From the NCBI GenBank assembly GCA_029817715.1, contig JARUPY010000371.1, forward strand, positions 310,001 to 374,000: DNA of 64,000 nucleotides. Reading direction: 5' to 3'. Source of the DNA: Melastoma dodecandrum. Its lineage: Eukaryota > Streptophyta > Magnoliopsida > Myrtales > Melastomataceae. Position 1 is the first letter of the stretch. Each line of letters opens with the position of its first letter. Shown in pieces: positions 8,138 through 15,188 of this stretch. A program made the position numbers and the translations under genes. The notes below the pieces were generated by a model that was given only the letters and a program-made list of their open reading frames with translations, ran no database searches and was not told the DNA's origin.

Positions 8138-8529
8138 GAAGGACAAGCAGGCTGACACCGAGCTTAAGACGTGGTGCGCGGTTCGCAAGGACCTCGACAT
8201 GCCGCGTGGGAAAGCTCGCGACCCAGGCAGGCCACGGCTATTGCGGGGTCCTCGTCACTGCGCTCGCCGAGAAGCCAGAGCTAGCCAAGGCCTACCTCAA
8301 AGGCGCGACACCGAGGATCACGGTCGCCGCCCACAACGAGGATGTTCTGCTGAAGATCGCCAGCACGGCGAAGGAGGCGGGCATCATCTCGTATCTCGTC
8401 CGCGACGCGGGCCGCACCGTGTTCAACGAGCCGACCTATACTGTCTGCGCATTTGGCCCGTGCCTGCGTAGTGATTTGCCGTCCTATCTAGGGCGCCTAC
8501 AGCTTTTGAAAGACGAAGAAGATGTTTGA
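8130..8529 (+). CDS. pth2: Peptidyl-tRNA hydrolase, Pth2 type (frameshifted)
   Basis: Pth2 enzymes cleave peptidyl-tRNA released by stalled ribosomes. The archaeal/eukaryotic-type signature is present: V-R-x-D-L-x-M-x-x-G-K at residues ~18-28, A-T-Q-A-G-H-G directly after it, D-A-G-R-T near 105 and the C-terminal A-F-G-P. The two halves are in different frames; the switch lies in the G/A run near 8205, where one base is off. Elsewhere the reading is clean, so a sequencing indel is likeliest. Pth2 is rare in phages. Here it keeps company with seven tRNAs and ThrRS, which suggests a role in protecting the tRNA pool. Confidence 0.8.
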
Positions 8530-8530
8530 T

Positions 8531-8692
8531 ATGTCAGATAGCAAGTTTGAAGGTATTTGTTGGGTTGCGATCATTGCGACGGTCGTCCTCTCGCTCCTAG
8601 TCGGTATCAGCCTCTACAACTTTCAGCGGTATCATGCTCTCGAAGTCTGCCTTCAGAGCCCGGCCGCATCACAATGCTTTTCGAGGCTGTAA
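8531..8692 (+). CDS. Small single-pass membrane protein (paralog A)
   Basis: 53 aa. Short N-terminus, one membrane span at ~10-30, then a tail with H-A-L-E-V-C-L-x-S and a second Cys near the end. The stop overlaps the next ATG (TAATG). The tail pattern H-A-x-E-x-C-L-x-S ... Q-C recurs in the next protein, so the two are tandem paralogs. A Cys pair beyond the span suggests a periplasmic tail. A lysis or superinfection role is possible but not shown. Confidence 0.7.
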   Translation: MSDSKFEGICWVAIIATVVLSLLVGISLYNFQRYHALEVCLQSPAASQCFSRL

Positions 8693-8871
8693 TGAAGGAA
8701 GTTGAGCCGGAGAAGGTCTTCTTTGTCTGTGTCGCAGCGTGCATTATTACGATCGTCCTGTCTGTGCTGATCTTCAAGACAGTCGAGCAGCTCGGTAACG
8801 ATCACGCTTATGAAACTTGCTTGGCGAGCAGGCAGGCGTTGCAGTGCAATGAATTCTGGAAGGCGAACTGA
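8692..8871 (+). CDS. Small single-pass membrane protein (paralog B)
   Basis: 59 aa, start ATG 8692 inside the previous stop. A charged N-terminus is followed by one membrane span at ~9-30 and a tail with H-A-Y-E-T-C-L-A-S ... Q-C. This matches the upstream protein in size, topology and the two cysteines. No known family. Confidence 0.7.
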   Translation: MKEVEPEKVFFVCVAACIITIVLSVLIFKTVEQLGNDHAYETCLASRQALQCNEFWKAN

Positions 8872-8872
8872 G

Positions 8873-9091
8873 ATGCTTGCCAATAGTGTCGTCGACAAGA
8901 TCGCCAAGACGTTGTGCTTCGCAAGCCGCGTGAGCCAAGCGTCGTTGTACTGCCCTATGTGCGAGAATGGGAAATGCGAGCCGCAGATGTGGACGAGTTT
9001 TCGTCCGGAGGCTGAGGCGGTGCATAACATGATGAAGCGCGAGGGTCTTCTCGGCGCCCCGAAGCTTATGCTGCCAGGGCTTGGCGGCTGA
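8873..9091 (+). CDS. Small Cys-rich hypothetical protein
   Basis: 72 aa from ATG 8873, 1 nt after the previous stop. It holds a Y-C-P-M-C ... K-C cysteine cluster around residues 26-36, suggestive of a zinc knuckle, and no membrane span. Function unknown; same operon as the membrane protein pair. Confidence 0.65.
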   Translation: MLANSVVDKIAKTLCFASRVSQASLYCPMCENGKCEPQMWTSFRPEAEAVHNMMKREGLLGAPKLMLPGLGG

Positions 9092-9112
9092 TGCCCGGCT
9101 GCGCATGGAACG

Positions 9113-9385
9113 ATGATCCTGGCGTACTCGTGGAGACCCTTGGAACGGTTTTTCGTCGTGCGAAATAAGGAAACCAAAGCACTCGTGCTTGGGGCCGCAA
9201 CGCCATTCAGCTCGCGGGCATCGGCCTTGTCGTCGCTTCGCAAAGAGGTAGCGCGCCAGATCATGAAGCGGGAAGGGTGGCTCTACAATCGCGCAATCTC
9301 GAAGCAAGAAGTGGCGGAAGAGATGGAGGGGTTCGAGATCGTCGAGCTGGCGTACTTGGAATTCGCGGTGATCGATCCCGCATAA
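9113..9385 (+). CDS. Hypothetical protein
   Basis: 90 aa. An N-terminal beta-rich half (R-F-F-V-V-R-N ... L-V-L-G-A-A-T) is followed by a helical half. The family is not recognised. It is the last gene of this run; an operator and promoter follow at 9392. Confidence 0.65.
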   Translation: MILAYSWRPLERFFVVRNKETKALVLGAATPFSSRASALSSLRKEVARQIMKREGWLYNRAISKQEVAEEMEGFEIVELAYLEFAVIDPA

Positions 9386-9391
9386 GCGGTG

Positions 9392-9403
9392 ACGAATTCT
9401 CGT
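9392..9403. promoter_or_regulatory. Palindromic operator-like site (copy 2)
   Basis: ACGAATTCTCGT inside the longer perfect repeat GTGACGA-ATTC-TCGTCAC. It lies about 70 nt upstream of the operon that begins at 9474, just before a possible -35 TTGACC. Confidence 0.6.
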
Positions 9404-9473
9404 CACAGGGCCTCTTGACCCTCTTCTATTCTCTGATACTCTGCATCGGCATTGCTGGTATTGGGAATATCCG

Positions 9474-9782
9474 ATGACGAAAATGTCTGCTGCGTGCTTG
9501 CCGCCCATCCAACCTCCGGTCACGTCGACCGACAAGCTGCACCCTCGCTATGCGGAATATGCTCGGGATCGCGCTTCCTATGCGGCTCAGTTGGTGACAG
9601 CGCCGTCCTTCGAGTCCTGGCTCAGGCAGACAGAAGAGCACGAGGCGCCGAAGACCGTCGTGTTCGAGGTCAAGCCCGGCGCGGAGATGGCTCCGGGATG
9701 GTACGTCCATCGTTTCGCGCCCGGCCACGTCCTCATCGCGCGTCACGGTCCCTTTAAGACGAAGGCCGAGGCTTCGGCCTGA
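9474..9782 (+). CDS. Hypothetical protein
   Basis: 102 aa (ATG 9474 or 9483). The N-terminus is proline-rich, followed by a helical R-Y-A-E-Y-A-R-D region and a beta-rich end with P-G-W-Y-V-H-R-F. Not recognised. First gene of a five-gene overlapping operon; TGATG couples it to the next gene. Confidence 0.7.
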   Translation: MTKMSAACLPPIQPPVTSTDKLHPRYAEYARDRASYAAQLVTAPSFESWLRQTEEHEAPKTVVFEVKPGAEMAPGWYVHRFAPGHVLIARHGPFKTKAEASA

Positions 9783-10153
9783 TGCTCTACAACGATTTCC
9801 TCAACGCGGTAATCGACGACGGGATCGCCGAGATCGAGGTCGAGTACCTGCGGCCCGATCAGCGCACCAAGCGAGACGGCAGTATCGCGGGCTTCAACGC
9901 CTGTCGCGGGAAGACGGAAGAGCAAATCGTTGCCGAGCACAAGAAGGCGGAGAAGGGCGTCGACATAGGGCGAGAGATTCCTGACGCGCACGACGAGTAC
10001 TGGTATCGCCGCTGCTACGTCCTGCAAATCGAATGGGTCTTGAACGTGCTCTCCGCCTATCGAGTGATCCAGCTTGAGCCGCCTGTGGGCGAGGTGACAT
10101 GGCGCGGGTTCAAGAAGGCCCGGATGATCCTCGGGATACAGGAGGCGGCATGA
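9782..10153 (+). CDS. Hypothetical protein
   Basis: 123 aa, start overlapping the previous stop. Mostly helical, with a charged E-E-Q-I-V-A-E-H-K-K stretch and W-Y-R-R-C. No family recognised. It overlaps the next gene by 4 nt (ATGA). Confidence 0.7.
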   Translation: MLYNDFLNAVIDDGIAEIEVEYLRPDQRTKRDGSIAGFNACRGKTEEQIVAEHKKAEKGVDIGREIPDAHDEYWYRRCYVLQIEWVLNVLSAYRVIQLEPPVGEVTWRGFKKARMILGIQEAA

Positions 10154-10410
10154 GCGGAACGGGAGTGGGCTGGTCGGAGGCTTGGGCGACCTACCAGCAG
10201 ATGTCCGCAGACGTTCCTGCGCCCCCTGTGGCGCTGTCGAGCGGGTTCAAGATCGCCCGCAAGCCGCATGTGTGCGACGGCGTCGCTCGGGTCTGTACGG
10301 GCATCGAACCAGGGCAGCGCTATCGCCGCGACGTCGATGTCGTCGATCGCAAGCTCGTCGTGACGCGGTTCTGCGAACCTTGCCTCGCCTTCGACTGGTG
10401 CAAGCCTTGA
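10150..10410 (+). CDS. Zinc-cluster protein (tandem paralog 1)
   Basis: 86 aa from ATG 10150. The C-terminal half holds A-R-K-P-H-V-C-D-G ... C-x(6)-P-G-x-x-Y-R ... F-C-x-x-C, a pattern repeated in the next protein (A-R-K-A-H-R-C-D-I-C ... P-G-E-K-Y). Such K-x-H-x-C-x-x-C phage proteins are thought to bind zinc. Function unknown. Confidence 0.7.
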   Translation: MSGTGVGWSEAWATYQQMSADVPAPPVALSSGFKIARKPHVCDGVARVCTGIEPGQRYRRDVDVVDRKLVVTRFCEPCLAFDWCKP

Positions 10411-10703
10411 GCGAGGACTGGGAGCCGGACGAGGGCCCCGCCTTCTGCAAGGGCAAAGAGCGTACGGCGCGCAAGGCGCACCGCTGCGATATCTGCCACT
10501 ACGGTGGCATCCTGCCTGGAGAGAAGTACACCGAGATCGTGACGATCGACAGCGGCCACTTCAAGGTCGAGCGACACTGCTCGATCGATCATTCAGGGCG
10601 GGACTGCCCGCGAGCCCAGGCGGTAATCGAAGAATCGGTCAAGGCCGATGAAGCGGCACAGCGCGAGCTGGCTCGCGAAGAGCAAGAAAATCACATTATC
10701 TAG
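10407..10703 (+). CDS. Zinc-cluster protein (tandem paralog 2)
   Basis: 98 aa from TTG 10407, overlapping the previous stop as TTGA. H-R-C-D-I-C-H and a later H-C ... C form the zinc site. The C-terminal 30 residues are a charged helix. Clearly related to the preceding gene, so a tandem duplication that has diverged. Confidence 0.65.
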   Translation: MSEDWEPDEGPAFCKGKERTARKAHRCDICHYGGILPGEKYTEIVTIDSGHFKVERHCSIDHSGRDCPRAQAVIEESVKADEAAQRELAREEQENHII

Positions 10704-10717
10704 CGGGAGACGGTTTG

Positions 10718-11275
10718 ATGCTGAAGGTTTGGGGCGCGGCGATCGCGCTGATGCTGGCGGTCGCGCCCTGTTACGCGGACGACTCGGATACGGACCGCGC
10801 CCTTCAAGCGTTGGTGATGATCGCGACCCCTCGGGATGCGATCAAGGACGATCACCAGTGCACGATGACGGAGACGGTGGACTATACCCGCTACCTGTCG
10901 GAAATCGAGACCTTTCGGAACGGCGGCGTCCTCAGCAAGGATTATAGCGTCGACTGGTTTGCGAACCACGGCAAGCAAGTGCTGAGCGTCGTCTTGATGA
11001 AGTTCTTGGCTTATGTCGTAACCCGCGCCACTTACGATGATGAAAATGCGCCAAAGACAGATTGCCACTTCGCGATCTACGTCTCGTATCCTGACAATAT
11101 GGGTCACGACCAAACCGTAAAGGTTGTGACCTGGGCCTTCACCAACGACATGGCGAAGGAAATGAATTGGGACAAGGCAAACCCGGCTCACTTCGACTCG
11201 GTTGCGAAGGACTACATCTTCACGCCTGAAGCCGAGGTTTGGGCATCCGACGAGCCGTCGATCGCCGATCACTAG
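10718..11275 (+). CDS. Secreted protein, paralog family N-domain
   Basis: 185 aa. Residues 1-20 are a signal peptide (hydrophobic core followed by A-P-C-Y-A-D). The mature part has C-T-M-T-E-T-V-D-Y and a C-H-F-A-I-Y-V-S-Y strand, then T-N-D-M-A-K-E-M-N-W. The same sequence order recurs in the next gene (C-N-V-E-A-T-I-D-Y ... C-H-F ... T-N-E-I-A-A-K-L-N-W). Probably periplasmic, with one disulfide. No known family. Confidence 0.8.
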   Translation: MLKVWGAAIALMLAVAPCYADDSDTDRALQALVMIATPRDAIKDDHQCTMTETVDYTRYLSEIETFRNGGVLSKDYSVDWFANHGKQVLSVVLMKFLAYVVTRATYDDENAPKTDCHFAIYVSYPDNMGHDQTVKVVTWAFTNDMAKEMNWDKANPAHFDSVAKDYIFTPEAEVWASDEPSIADH

Positions 11276-11309
11276 GCCGCCAGCGTAGATAGGTTTGGGG
11301 AGGAATTGA

Positions 11310-12293
11310 ATGCGTAATGTCATGGCTGCGGCGATCGCGCTGATGCTGGCGGTCGCGCCTTGCCGCGCCGATGGCGTCCCGCAGGCGCCGGGCACCACGC
11401 CCGCTTCGCCAACCCCTCCAACAACGACCCCGACGTCGCCACAGGGAGGCCAAGACAAGCCGCACACGATCTACGACACCATGTTCGACACGCTCTCTGA
11501 GCAACCGAAATGGGATATCGACGACAGCAAGTGCAACGTCGAAGCGACGATCGACTACGACAAGTACTTCGACAAGCTGCCTGAGTTCCGTCATGCGTGG
11601 CTCAACGAAGACTACACACTTGAAGACAATCGCCACCACGCTCGGCAGCTTCTCGATCTACTCATAATGCGCCATATGGCCGCCGCCATGACCTATGGCG
11701 TCTATCATTCGTCCGAGGTCAAACCCAAGACGGTCTGCCACTTCACGGCCGGGATTTCCTATATCGACAAGTATGGTCAGAGCCAAAGCTTCAACGCCAT
11801 CCATTGGGACTTCACGAACGAGATAGCCGCCAAACTCAATTGGGAGAAGTACGACGAAGGCCGGTTTAACGAGATTGCCGAAAATTGGGCCTATACGAAA
11901 GGCACAGACGACTTCAACCAGCTCGAACAGCCGCTTTCGACAGATGGAAAGTACTATCCGCTGCACCGAGAAGAGAAGGCAACAACAACGACGAGCAACT
12001 TCGACAAGAAGTTCGAGATAGACGATACGTGCACCGTCTTCCTGTACAATATGAACGCCATGTTCATTCGTTCGACGACGTACTGCCGTCAGGACTTTAT
12101 GGACACGCGAGCTGGCAACATTGCGCTGGAGAGTGCGCGAGCCTGCGCGAGGATCAACGATGAATCGACGCTGAAGGAGGTTGCCGGGGAGGCGATGAAG
12201 AAGCTGGATGCTCTCGTGCGGCAATCGGGTCGACGAGGGGTGTGCTCTGTATTGGTCGAGATGCAGCGCGAGATCGTAAGGGGGAAGAGATGA
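11310..12293 (+). CDS. Secreted two-domain protein (fusion of neighbours' domains)
   Basis: 327 aa with SD GGAGG. Signal peptide at 1-21, then a Pro/Thr linker, the N-domain shared with the upstream gene (~55-210), and a C-domain (~245-327) beginning C-T-V-F-L-Y-N-M-N-A that matches the whole mature part of the downstream gene (C-S-E-F-L-F-N-A-N-A). Here both domains sit in one chain, while the neighbours carry one each. Likely periplasmic or envelope-acting. Overlaps the next gene by 4 nt. Confidence 0.8.
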   Translation: MRNVMAAAIALMLAVAPCRADGVPQAPGTTPASPTPPTTTPTSPQGGQDKPHTIYDTMFDTLSEQPKWDIDDSKCNVEATIDYDKYFDKLPEFRHAWLNEDYTLEDNRHHARQLLDLLIMRHMAAAMTYGVYHSSEVKPKTVCHFTAGISYIDKYGQSQSFNAIHWDFTNEIAAKLNWEKYDEGRFNEIAENWAYTKGTDDFNQLEQPLSTDGKYYPLHREEKATTTTSNFDKKFEIDDTCTVFLYNMNAMFIRSTTYCRQDFMDTRAGNIALESARACARINDESTLKEVAGEAMKKLDALVRQSGRRGVCSVLVEMQREIVRGKR

Positions 12294-12637
12294 TGCGCAA
12301 TGTTCTTGGAGGGATGGTTGCTCTCATCCTGTCGGGCGCTCCGGCCGCCGCCGATGGTATTCCACCTAACACGTGTAGCGAATTCCTGTTCAACGCAAAC
12401 GCGGTTTTCGGTCGTGCGACGTCGATCTGCCACAAGGATTACGTGACGTCGAAGGCGGGCTTCATTGCGTCAGAGGCCGCCACGGTCTGCGGGACGATCA
12501 TGACGCCCGACTCGATCCGAGAAGGCGCTTTGTGGGCGAGGGGCAAGTTCGACAAGTTTGCTAAGGACACAGGGCGTCACAACGCCTGCGTTTTCGCGGA
12601 CGAGATGCAGCAGGCGGTAGAGGGCGGTAAGCGCTAG
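12290..12637 (+). CDS. Secreted protein, paralog family C-domain
   Basis: 115 aa, ATG 12290 or 12293. Signal peptide to ~22 (A-P-A-A-A-D-G), then the Cys-containing C-domain also present in the upstream protein. It resembles the small periplasmic Rap1a/Tai-like fold in its pattern of helices and spaced cysteines, but I cannot confirm that. Convergent with the gene ending at 12634. Confidence 0.75.
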   Translation: MMRNVLGGMVALILSGAPAAADGIPPNTCSEFLFNANAVFGRATSICHKDYVTSKAGFIASEAATVCGTIMTPDSIREGALWARGKFDKFAKDTGRHNACVFADEMQQAVEGGKR

Positions 12638-12870
12638 ACGCAAAACGACAAGACGAGCGACGAAGCGTTCGGATATTCACGCTTGGTATGCGTAACGATC
12701 TCGGCCAGCGTGGCGCTGGCCGGGAATGTCGTTTCTACATCTCCCCAACGATCACCACCCGCGAGGTTGATCGTGACCGAGATGTCGGACCGCACCGAAG
12801 GTTCGTCGCGGCCCTTCTCGAAGTTGTCTCGTAGCGTCTCGGTGAGCGCTTCTTCGGTGCTTGATCCCAT
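12634..12870 (-). CDS. Small hypothetical protein
   Basis: 78 aa. The N-terminus is an acidic helix (T-E-E-A-L-T-E-T-L), followed by a beta-rich part. Last gene of a leftward operon that starts at 13483. Convergent with the secreted-protein operon; the stops overlap by 4 nt. Confidence 0.6.
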   Translation of the reverse strand: MGSSTEEALTETLRDNFEKGRDEPSVRSDISVTINLAGGDRWGDVETTFPASATLAEIVTHTKREYPNASSLVLSFCV

Positions 12871-12900
12871 AACTTCTGCCTCGCGGTGATCTGCTCTAGG

Positions 12901-13146
12901 TCACAATCTCGCAGGGTCGAACGTGCGCCCCAACTCGGCGAACTTAGCCTTCACGAAGTCCAGGTCGACGGGGAAGCAGCATTGCGTAGCGTATAGCTTA
13001 CCCTCCACGCGTTCGTCGGCAGGCGGAGGAGCCTGGACGGCCCGCCAGTAGAAGTCGCCGTCCGGGTCTTGCTCGATGCATTCGTAATCCCCGCGCACGG
13101 GGAAATTACGGTTGGTGAGGATGCGCTTCCAGGCGGTCTTGGCCAT
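12901..13146 (-). CDS. Small hypothetical protein
   Basis: 81 aa. Contains Y-E-C-I-E-Q-D-P-D-G-D-F-Y-W and a tandem C-C. Soluble. Family not recognised. Same leftward unit as its neighbours. Confidence 0.65.
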   Translation of the reverse strand: MAKTAWKRILTNRNFPVRGDYECIEQDPDGDFYWRAVQAPPPADERVEGKLYATQCCFPVDLDFVKAKFAELGRTFDPARL

Positions 13147-13151
13147 GGCGC

Positions 13152-13483
13152 CTACTTCTGCTTCGCGATGATCTGGCTGCTGATGCCCGAGTAGACGTTC
13201 GCCGGGATGATCTTGCGGTTCACGAGATCGTCCTTCCCGTTGTATGGGCGACCGGCGATGATCTGGTTGGCGCGCGCCGGGCCGATGCCGCGCAAATTGG
13301 CGAGTGTCTTGGCGTCGGCATGATTGATGTCGATGATGCCACCGGCAGCCGGGGCGGCGGCTCGCGACGTTGTGCTGGTGGTGGTCGAGCGCGCTGCACC
13401 CGACGAGTTCGTGTTATCGAATGCGAATGCGGGCAGCGAGAGCGCGGCGAGAGGAACGCGGCGAGCAGGAGTGTCTTCTTCAT
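13152..13483 (-). CDS. Secreted helix-hairpin-helix protein, ComEA-like (frameshifted)
   Basis: ATG 13483. An N-terminal signal peptide is broken by a one-base shift near 13445. After it a Ser/Thr/Ala linker leads to I-D-I-N-H-A-D-A-K-T-L, then L-R-G-I-G-P-A-R-A-N-Q-I-I and a C-terminal V-Y-S-G-I. This is the ComEA/PulK helix-hairpin-helix order that binds DNA in the periplasm. In a phage it might bind incoming DNA or an envelope partner. The stop TAG at 13152-13154 fits the second frame. Confidence 0.7.
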
Positions 13484-13529
13484 GATGTCGTCCTCTTCAT
13501 GGAATGAGAGGAGGCGAGCTACCTTGTCG

Positions 13530-13541
13530 ACGAATTCTCGT
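13530..13541. promoter_or_regulatory. Palindromic operator-like site (copy 3)
   Basis: ACGAATTCTCGT. On the minus strand it follows TTG, giving a -35 TTGACG, with TAGCTC 17 nt further, upstream of the ComEA-like gene. Confidence 0.6.
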
Positions 13542-13555
13542 CAAGGAGGAGGACA

Positions 13556-13846
13556 TCACCGACCTTCGTTCTTTTCTACGAAAAGGTGGCCATAGCTGAT
13601 CGCAGCATGCCTGATAGAGAAATAGCGCGCAGCATGGAACTTCTTCGCCTCTAGATCACCATCTTCTGCTTCAATAACGTCCCGCACCAAGCCGTCGAGA
13701 TCGTCTTCCAGCATGTCAGCAGTAAGGCTGAATCGATGATCTGACCTCAGAAGTGTGACGACGTTTCTAATCCTGTCGATGCGCTTCTGGTCGTCGGGGG
13801 TAATCTGCATCCGTCCATCGTACGAGTGATACCTCGTCGGCGTCAA
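13556..13846 (-). CDS. Hypothetical protein
   Basis: 96 aa from ATG 13846, or 84 aa from ATG 13810. Helical and charged, with R-I-D-R-I-R-N-V-V-T-L-L-R and a D-L-E-A-K-K-F segment. Not recognised. Confidence 0.6.
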   Translation of the reverse strand: MTPTRYHSYDGRMQITPDDQKRIDRIRNVVTLLRSDHRFSLTADMLEDDLDGLVRDVIEAEDGDLEAKKFHAARYFSIRHAAISYGHLFVEKNEGR

Positions 13847-13858
13847 ATACGGATGGCG

Positions 13859-14674
13859 CTAGGAGATGACGATCTTCTCGACGCCGGGGCATGCTTCGAG
13901 CTGCTCGATCGTAGCGTCTTTGAATTCATAGCGTGCGAGCGTCGGCGATGCTACGACCTTGTCGATCTTCCAGCACGCGACGGGTTTCACTGCCCCCTTG
14001 TGCGCGATCTTGCTGCCGCAGACGACAAGTTTGGACTTTAGCTCATCGGGCATGAACTTCAGGAGCTTCTTACCGACCGGTGCATAAACCATGATACGAT
14101 CGTCGTATCTAGCGCTTTCATATTGCTTCGGCGTCAACACCCTGCGAGCTAATGCTTCTAGTTGATGACAAAGATCGTAATCTGCAACGACGGCGGCGAG
14201 AAAAGGATAGTACTTATAGGAATGAGGGTTTAATAGCTCCAAGCCCTGTGATCTTTGATAGTTGGCTGACAGCGCGTGATGGACAGCTTCCCCAACATCA
14301 TCTTCGTCGGGTTGAACTTCTTGGAGGTCCGCTCCTGTTACAGCAAAAATATAACCAGTCGGGCCGTATGTATCGAGCGATTTCTGAGCCTGCTTCGGGT
14401 AGTATCCTGCGCGAAGTACGGCTCTGCATGCGTAGAACGCTGCTGTGCGGATGTCCGTTGTGAAGTACGACATGTCTGCGGCAGGCTTGAGACGCCCCTT
14501 TGGCCTGCCTGTCGCATCAGAGTCTGGCTGGTAGGCGATGCCACTTCGCATGATGGCCATTGCACCCGCCTTTGTCGGCGTGCCGTGGAAGAATACTGTC
14601 TGTGAAATCTCAGATGGCGCGGAGACGGTCTCGTCAACCTCCTCGGCCTCCACGATGTTGATCCAGTTTCTCAT
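13859..14674 (-). CDS. Tagged ADP-ribosyltransferase-like protein (type 1a)
   Basis: 271 aa. Residues 1-9 are the recurrent tag M-R-N-W-I-N-I-V-E, with an [I/L]-x-E cleavage-like end. The core then has F-F-H-G-T near 30, Y-F-T-T-D ... A-F-Y-A near 75 and an acidic E-V-Q-P-D-E-D, the spacing of H-Y-E type ADP-ribosyltransferases. It is a full-length paralog of the protein at 35548 (shared G-K-K-L ... M-P-D-E-L-K-S-K-L and A-C-W-K-I-D-K). The late box CTAAATA ends 4 nt before the ATG and no SD is visible. Likely a head-packaged effector; the enzymatic activity is inferred. Confidence 0.8.
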   Translation of the reverse strand: MRNWINIVEAEEVDETVSAPSEISQTVFFHGTPTKAGAMAIMRSGIAYQPDSDATGRPKGRLKPAADMSYFTTDIRTAAFYACRAVLRAGYYPKQAQKSLDTYGPTGYIFAVTGADLQEVQPDEDDVGEAVHHALSANYQRSQGLELLNPHSYKYYPFLAAVVADYDLCHQLEALARRVLTPKQYESARYDDRIMVYAPVGKKLLKFMPDELKSKLVVCGSKIAHKGAVKPVACWKIDKVVASPTLARYEFKDATIEQLEACPGVEKIVIS

Positions 14675-14678
14675 CGCG

Positions 14679-14685
14679 TATTTAG
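14679..14685 (-). promoter_or_regulatory. Late promoter box CTAAATA
   Basis: T4-type late -10 element 4 nt before the ATG at 14674; it implies a nearly leaderless mRNA. Confidence 0.6.
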
Positions 14686-14691
14686 ATGATT

Positions 14692-14766
14692 TGGCGCTCC
14701 CAAGGGGAATCGAACCCCTCTTCCCGGCTTGAAAGGCCAGTGTCCTAACCGATAGACGATAGGAGC
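14692..14766 (-). tRNA. tRNA-Glu (anticodon UUC)
   Basis: Acceptor GCTCCTA/TGGGAGC, typical Glu TCGTCTA D-arm start, anticodon loop CTTTCAA, T loop TTCGATT, encoded CCA. Decodes GAA/GAG. Last of three co-directional Glu tRNAs. Confidence 0.92.
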
Positions 14767-14774
14767 GTAGTAGA

Positions 14775-14851
14775 TGGCGCTTCCATGGGGACTTGAACCC
14801 CAGTTTTCCCGCGTGAGAGGCGGGCGTCCTAGACCGCTAGACGATGGAAGC
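14775..14851 (-). tRNA. tRNA-Glu (anticodon CUC), copy 1
   Basis: 77 nt, acceptor GCTTCCA/TGGAAGC perfect, anticodon loop CTCTCAC, T loop TTCAAGT, CCA encoded. Decodes GAG. Confidence 0.92.
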
Positions 14852-14863
14852 AGATAGTAGAGT

Positions 14864-14938
14864 TGGCACCCCCAGAGAGAATCGAACTCTCCTTTCAGGC
14901 TTGAGAAGCGTGCGTCCTGACCGATAGACGATGGGGGC
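14864..14938 (-). tRNA. tRNA-Glu (anticodon CUC), copy 2
   Basis: Acceptor GCCCCCA/TGGGGGT, anticodon loop TTCTCAA with one mismatch in its stem, T stem GAGAG/CTCTC type, CCA encoded. Decodes GAG. First of the three in transcription order; a terminator lies 12 nt upstream. Confidence 0.85.
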
Positions 14939-14950
14939 AGAGTAAGGGCA

Positions 14951-15042
14951 AAGAAAAAGCCCCGACCAAACGGCGGGGCTCCGGTAGAGATTGCTCTCTA
15001 GACACGCAGCGACCGCCATCAGGCGATCGCATGACTATGCGA
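14951..15042 (-). terminator. Attenuator-like terminator and competing hairpins before tRNA-Glu cluster
   Basis: On the minus strand AGCCCCG/CGGGGCT (14980-14974 with 14964-14958) is followed by a T-rich run, a proper terminator between the Glu leader and the tRNAs. Between leader stop and terminator two perfect stems exclude each other: GATCGCAT/ATGCGATC and GCGATCGCC/GGCGGTCGC share the GCGATC segment. A TAGAGA-GCAA-TCTCTA stem follows. GGCGG of the second stem can also pair with CCGCC of the terminator. This is classic attenuator logic. Confidence 0.7.
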
Positions 15043-15093
15043 TCACCTTGAGAAGTGTTCCTCTTCGCGTTCGATGCGTGCGATGGCGATCAT
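15043..15093 (-). CDS. Glutamate-rich leader peptide (attenuator)
   Basis: 16 codons from ATG 15093 to TGA 15043. Codons 8-12 read Glu-Arg-Glu-Glu-Glu (GAA, CGC, GAA, GAG, GAA). AAGGA sits 10 nt before the ATG. The terminator and three tRNA-Glu genes follow. The layout mirrors the Thr leader with its tRNA-Thr genes, with the codon identity matched again. Translation is inferred. Confidence 0.62.
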   Translation of the reverse strand: MIAIARIEREEEHFSR

Positions 15094-15142
15094 AGCCGTG
15101 AAATCCTTGCGTTGGCTGCCCTTGCAGCCGATGACAGTCCTA

Positions 15143-15171
15143 TTTATACAACGAGTTCTCGTCGCGTGCAA
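15143..15171 (-). promoter_or_regulatory. Promoter of the Glu leader
   Basis: TTGCAC (15171-15166), 17-nt spacer, TATAAA (15148-15143). The -10 is part of TATAAATAGG, identical to that of the Thr leader. Operator copy 4 lies inside the spacer. Confidence 0.7.
15151..15162. promoter_or_regulatory. Palindromic operator-like site (copy 4)
   Basis: ACGAGTTCTCGT between the -35 and -10 of the Glu-leader promoter and upstream of the divergent gene at 15189. A bound protein here would block the promoter. Confidence 0.65.
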
Positions 15172-15188
15172 CATTATTTTCGAGGACC

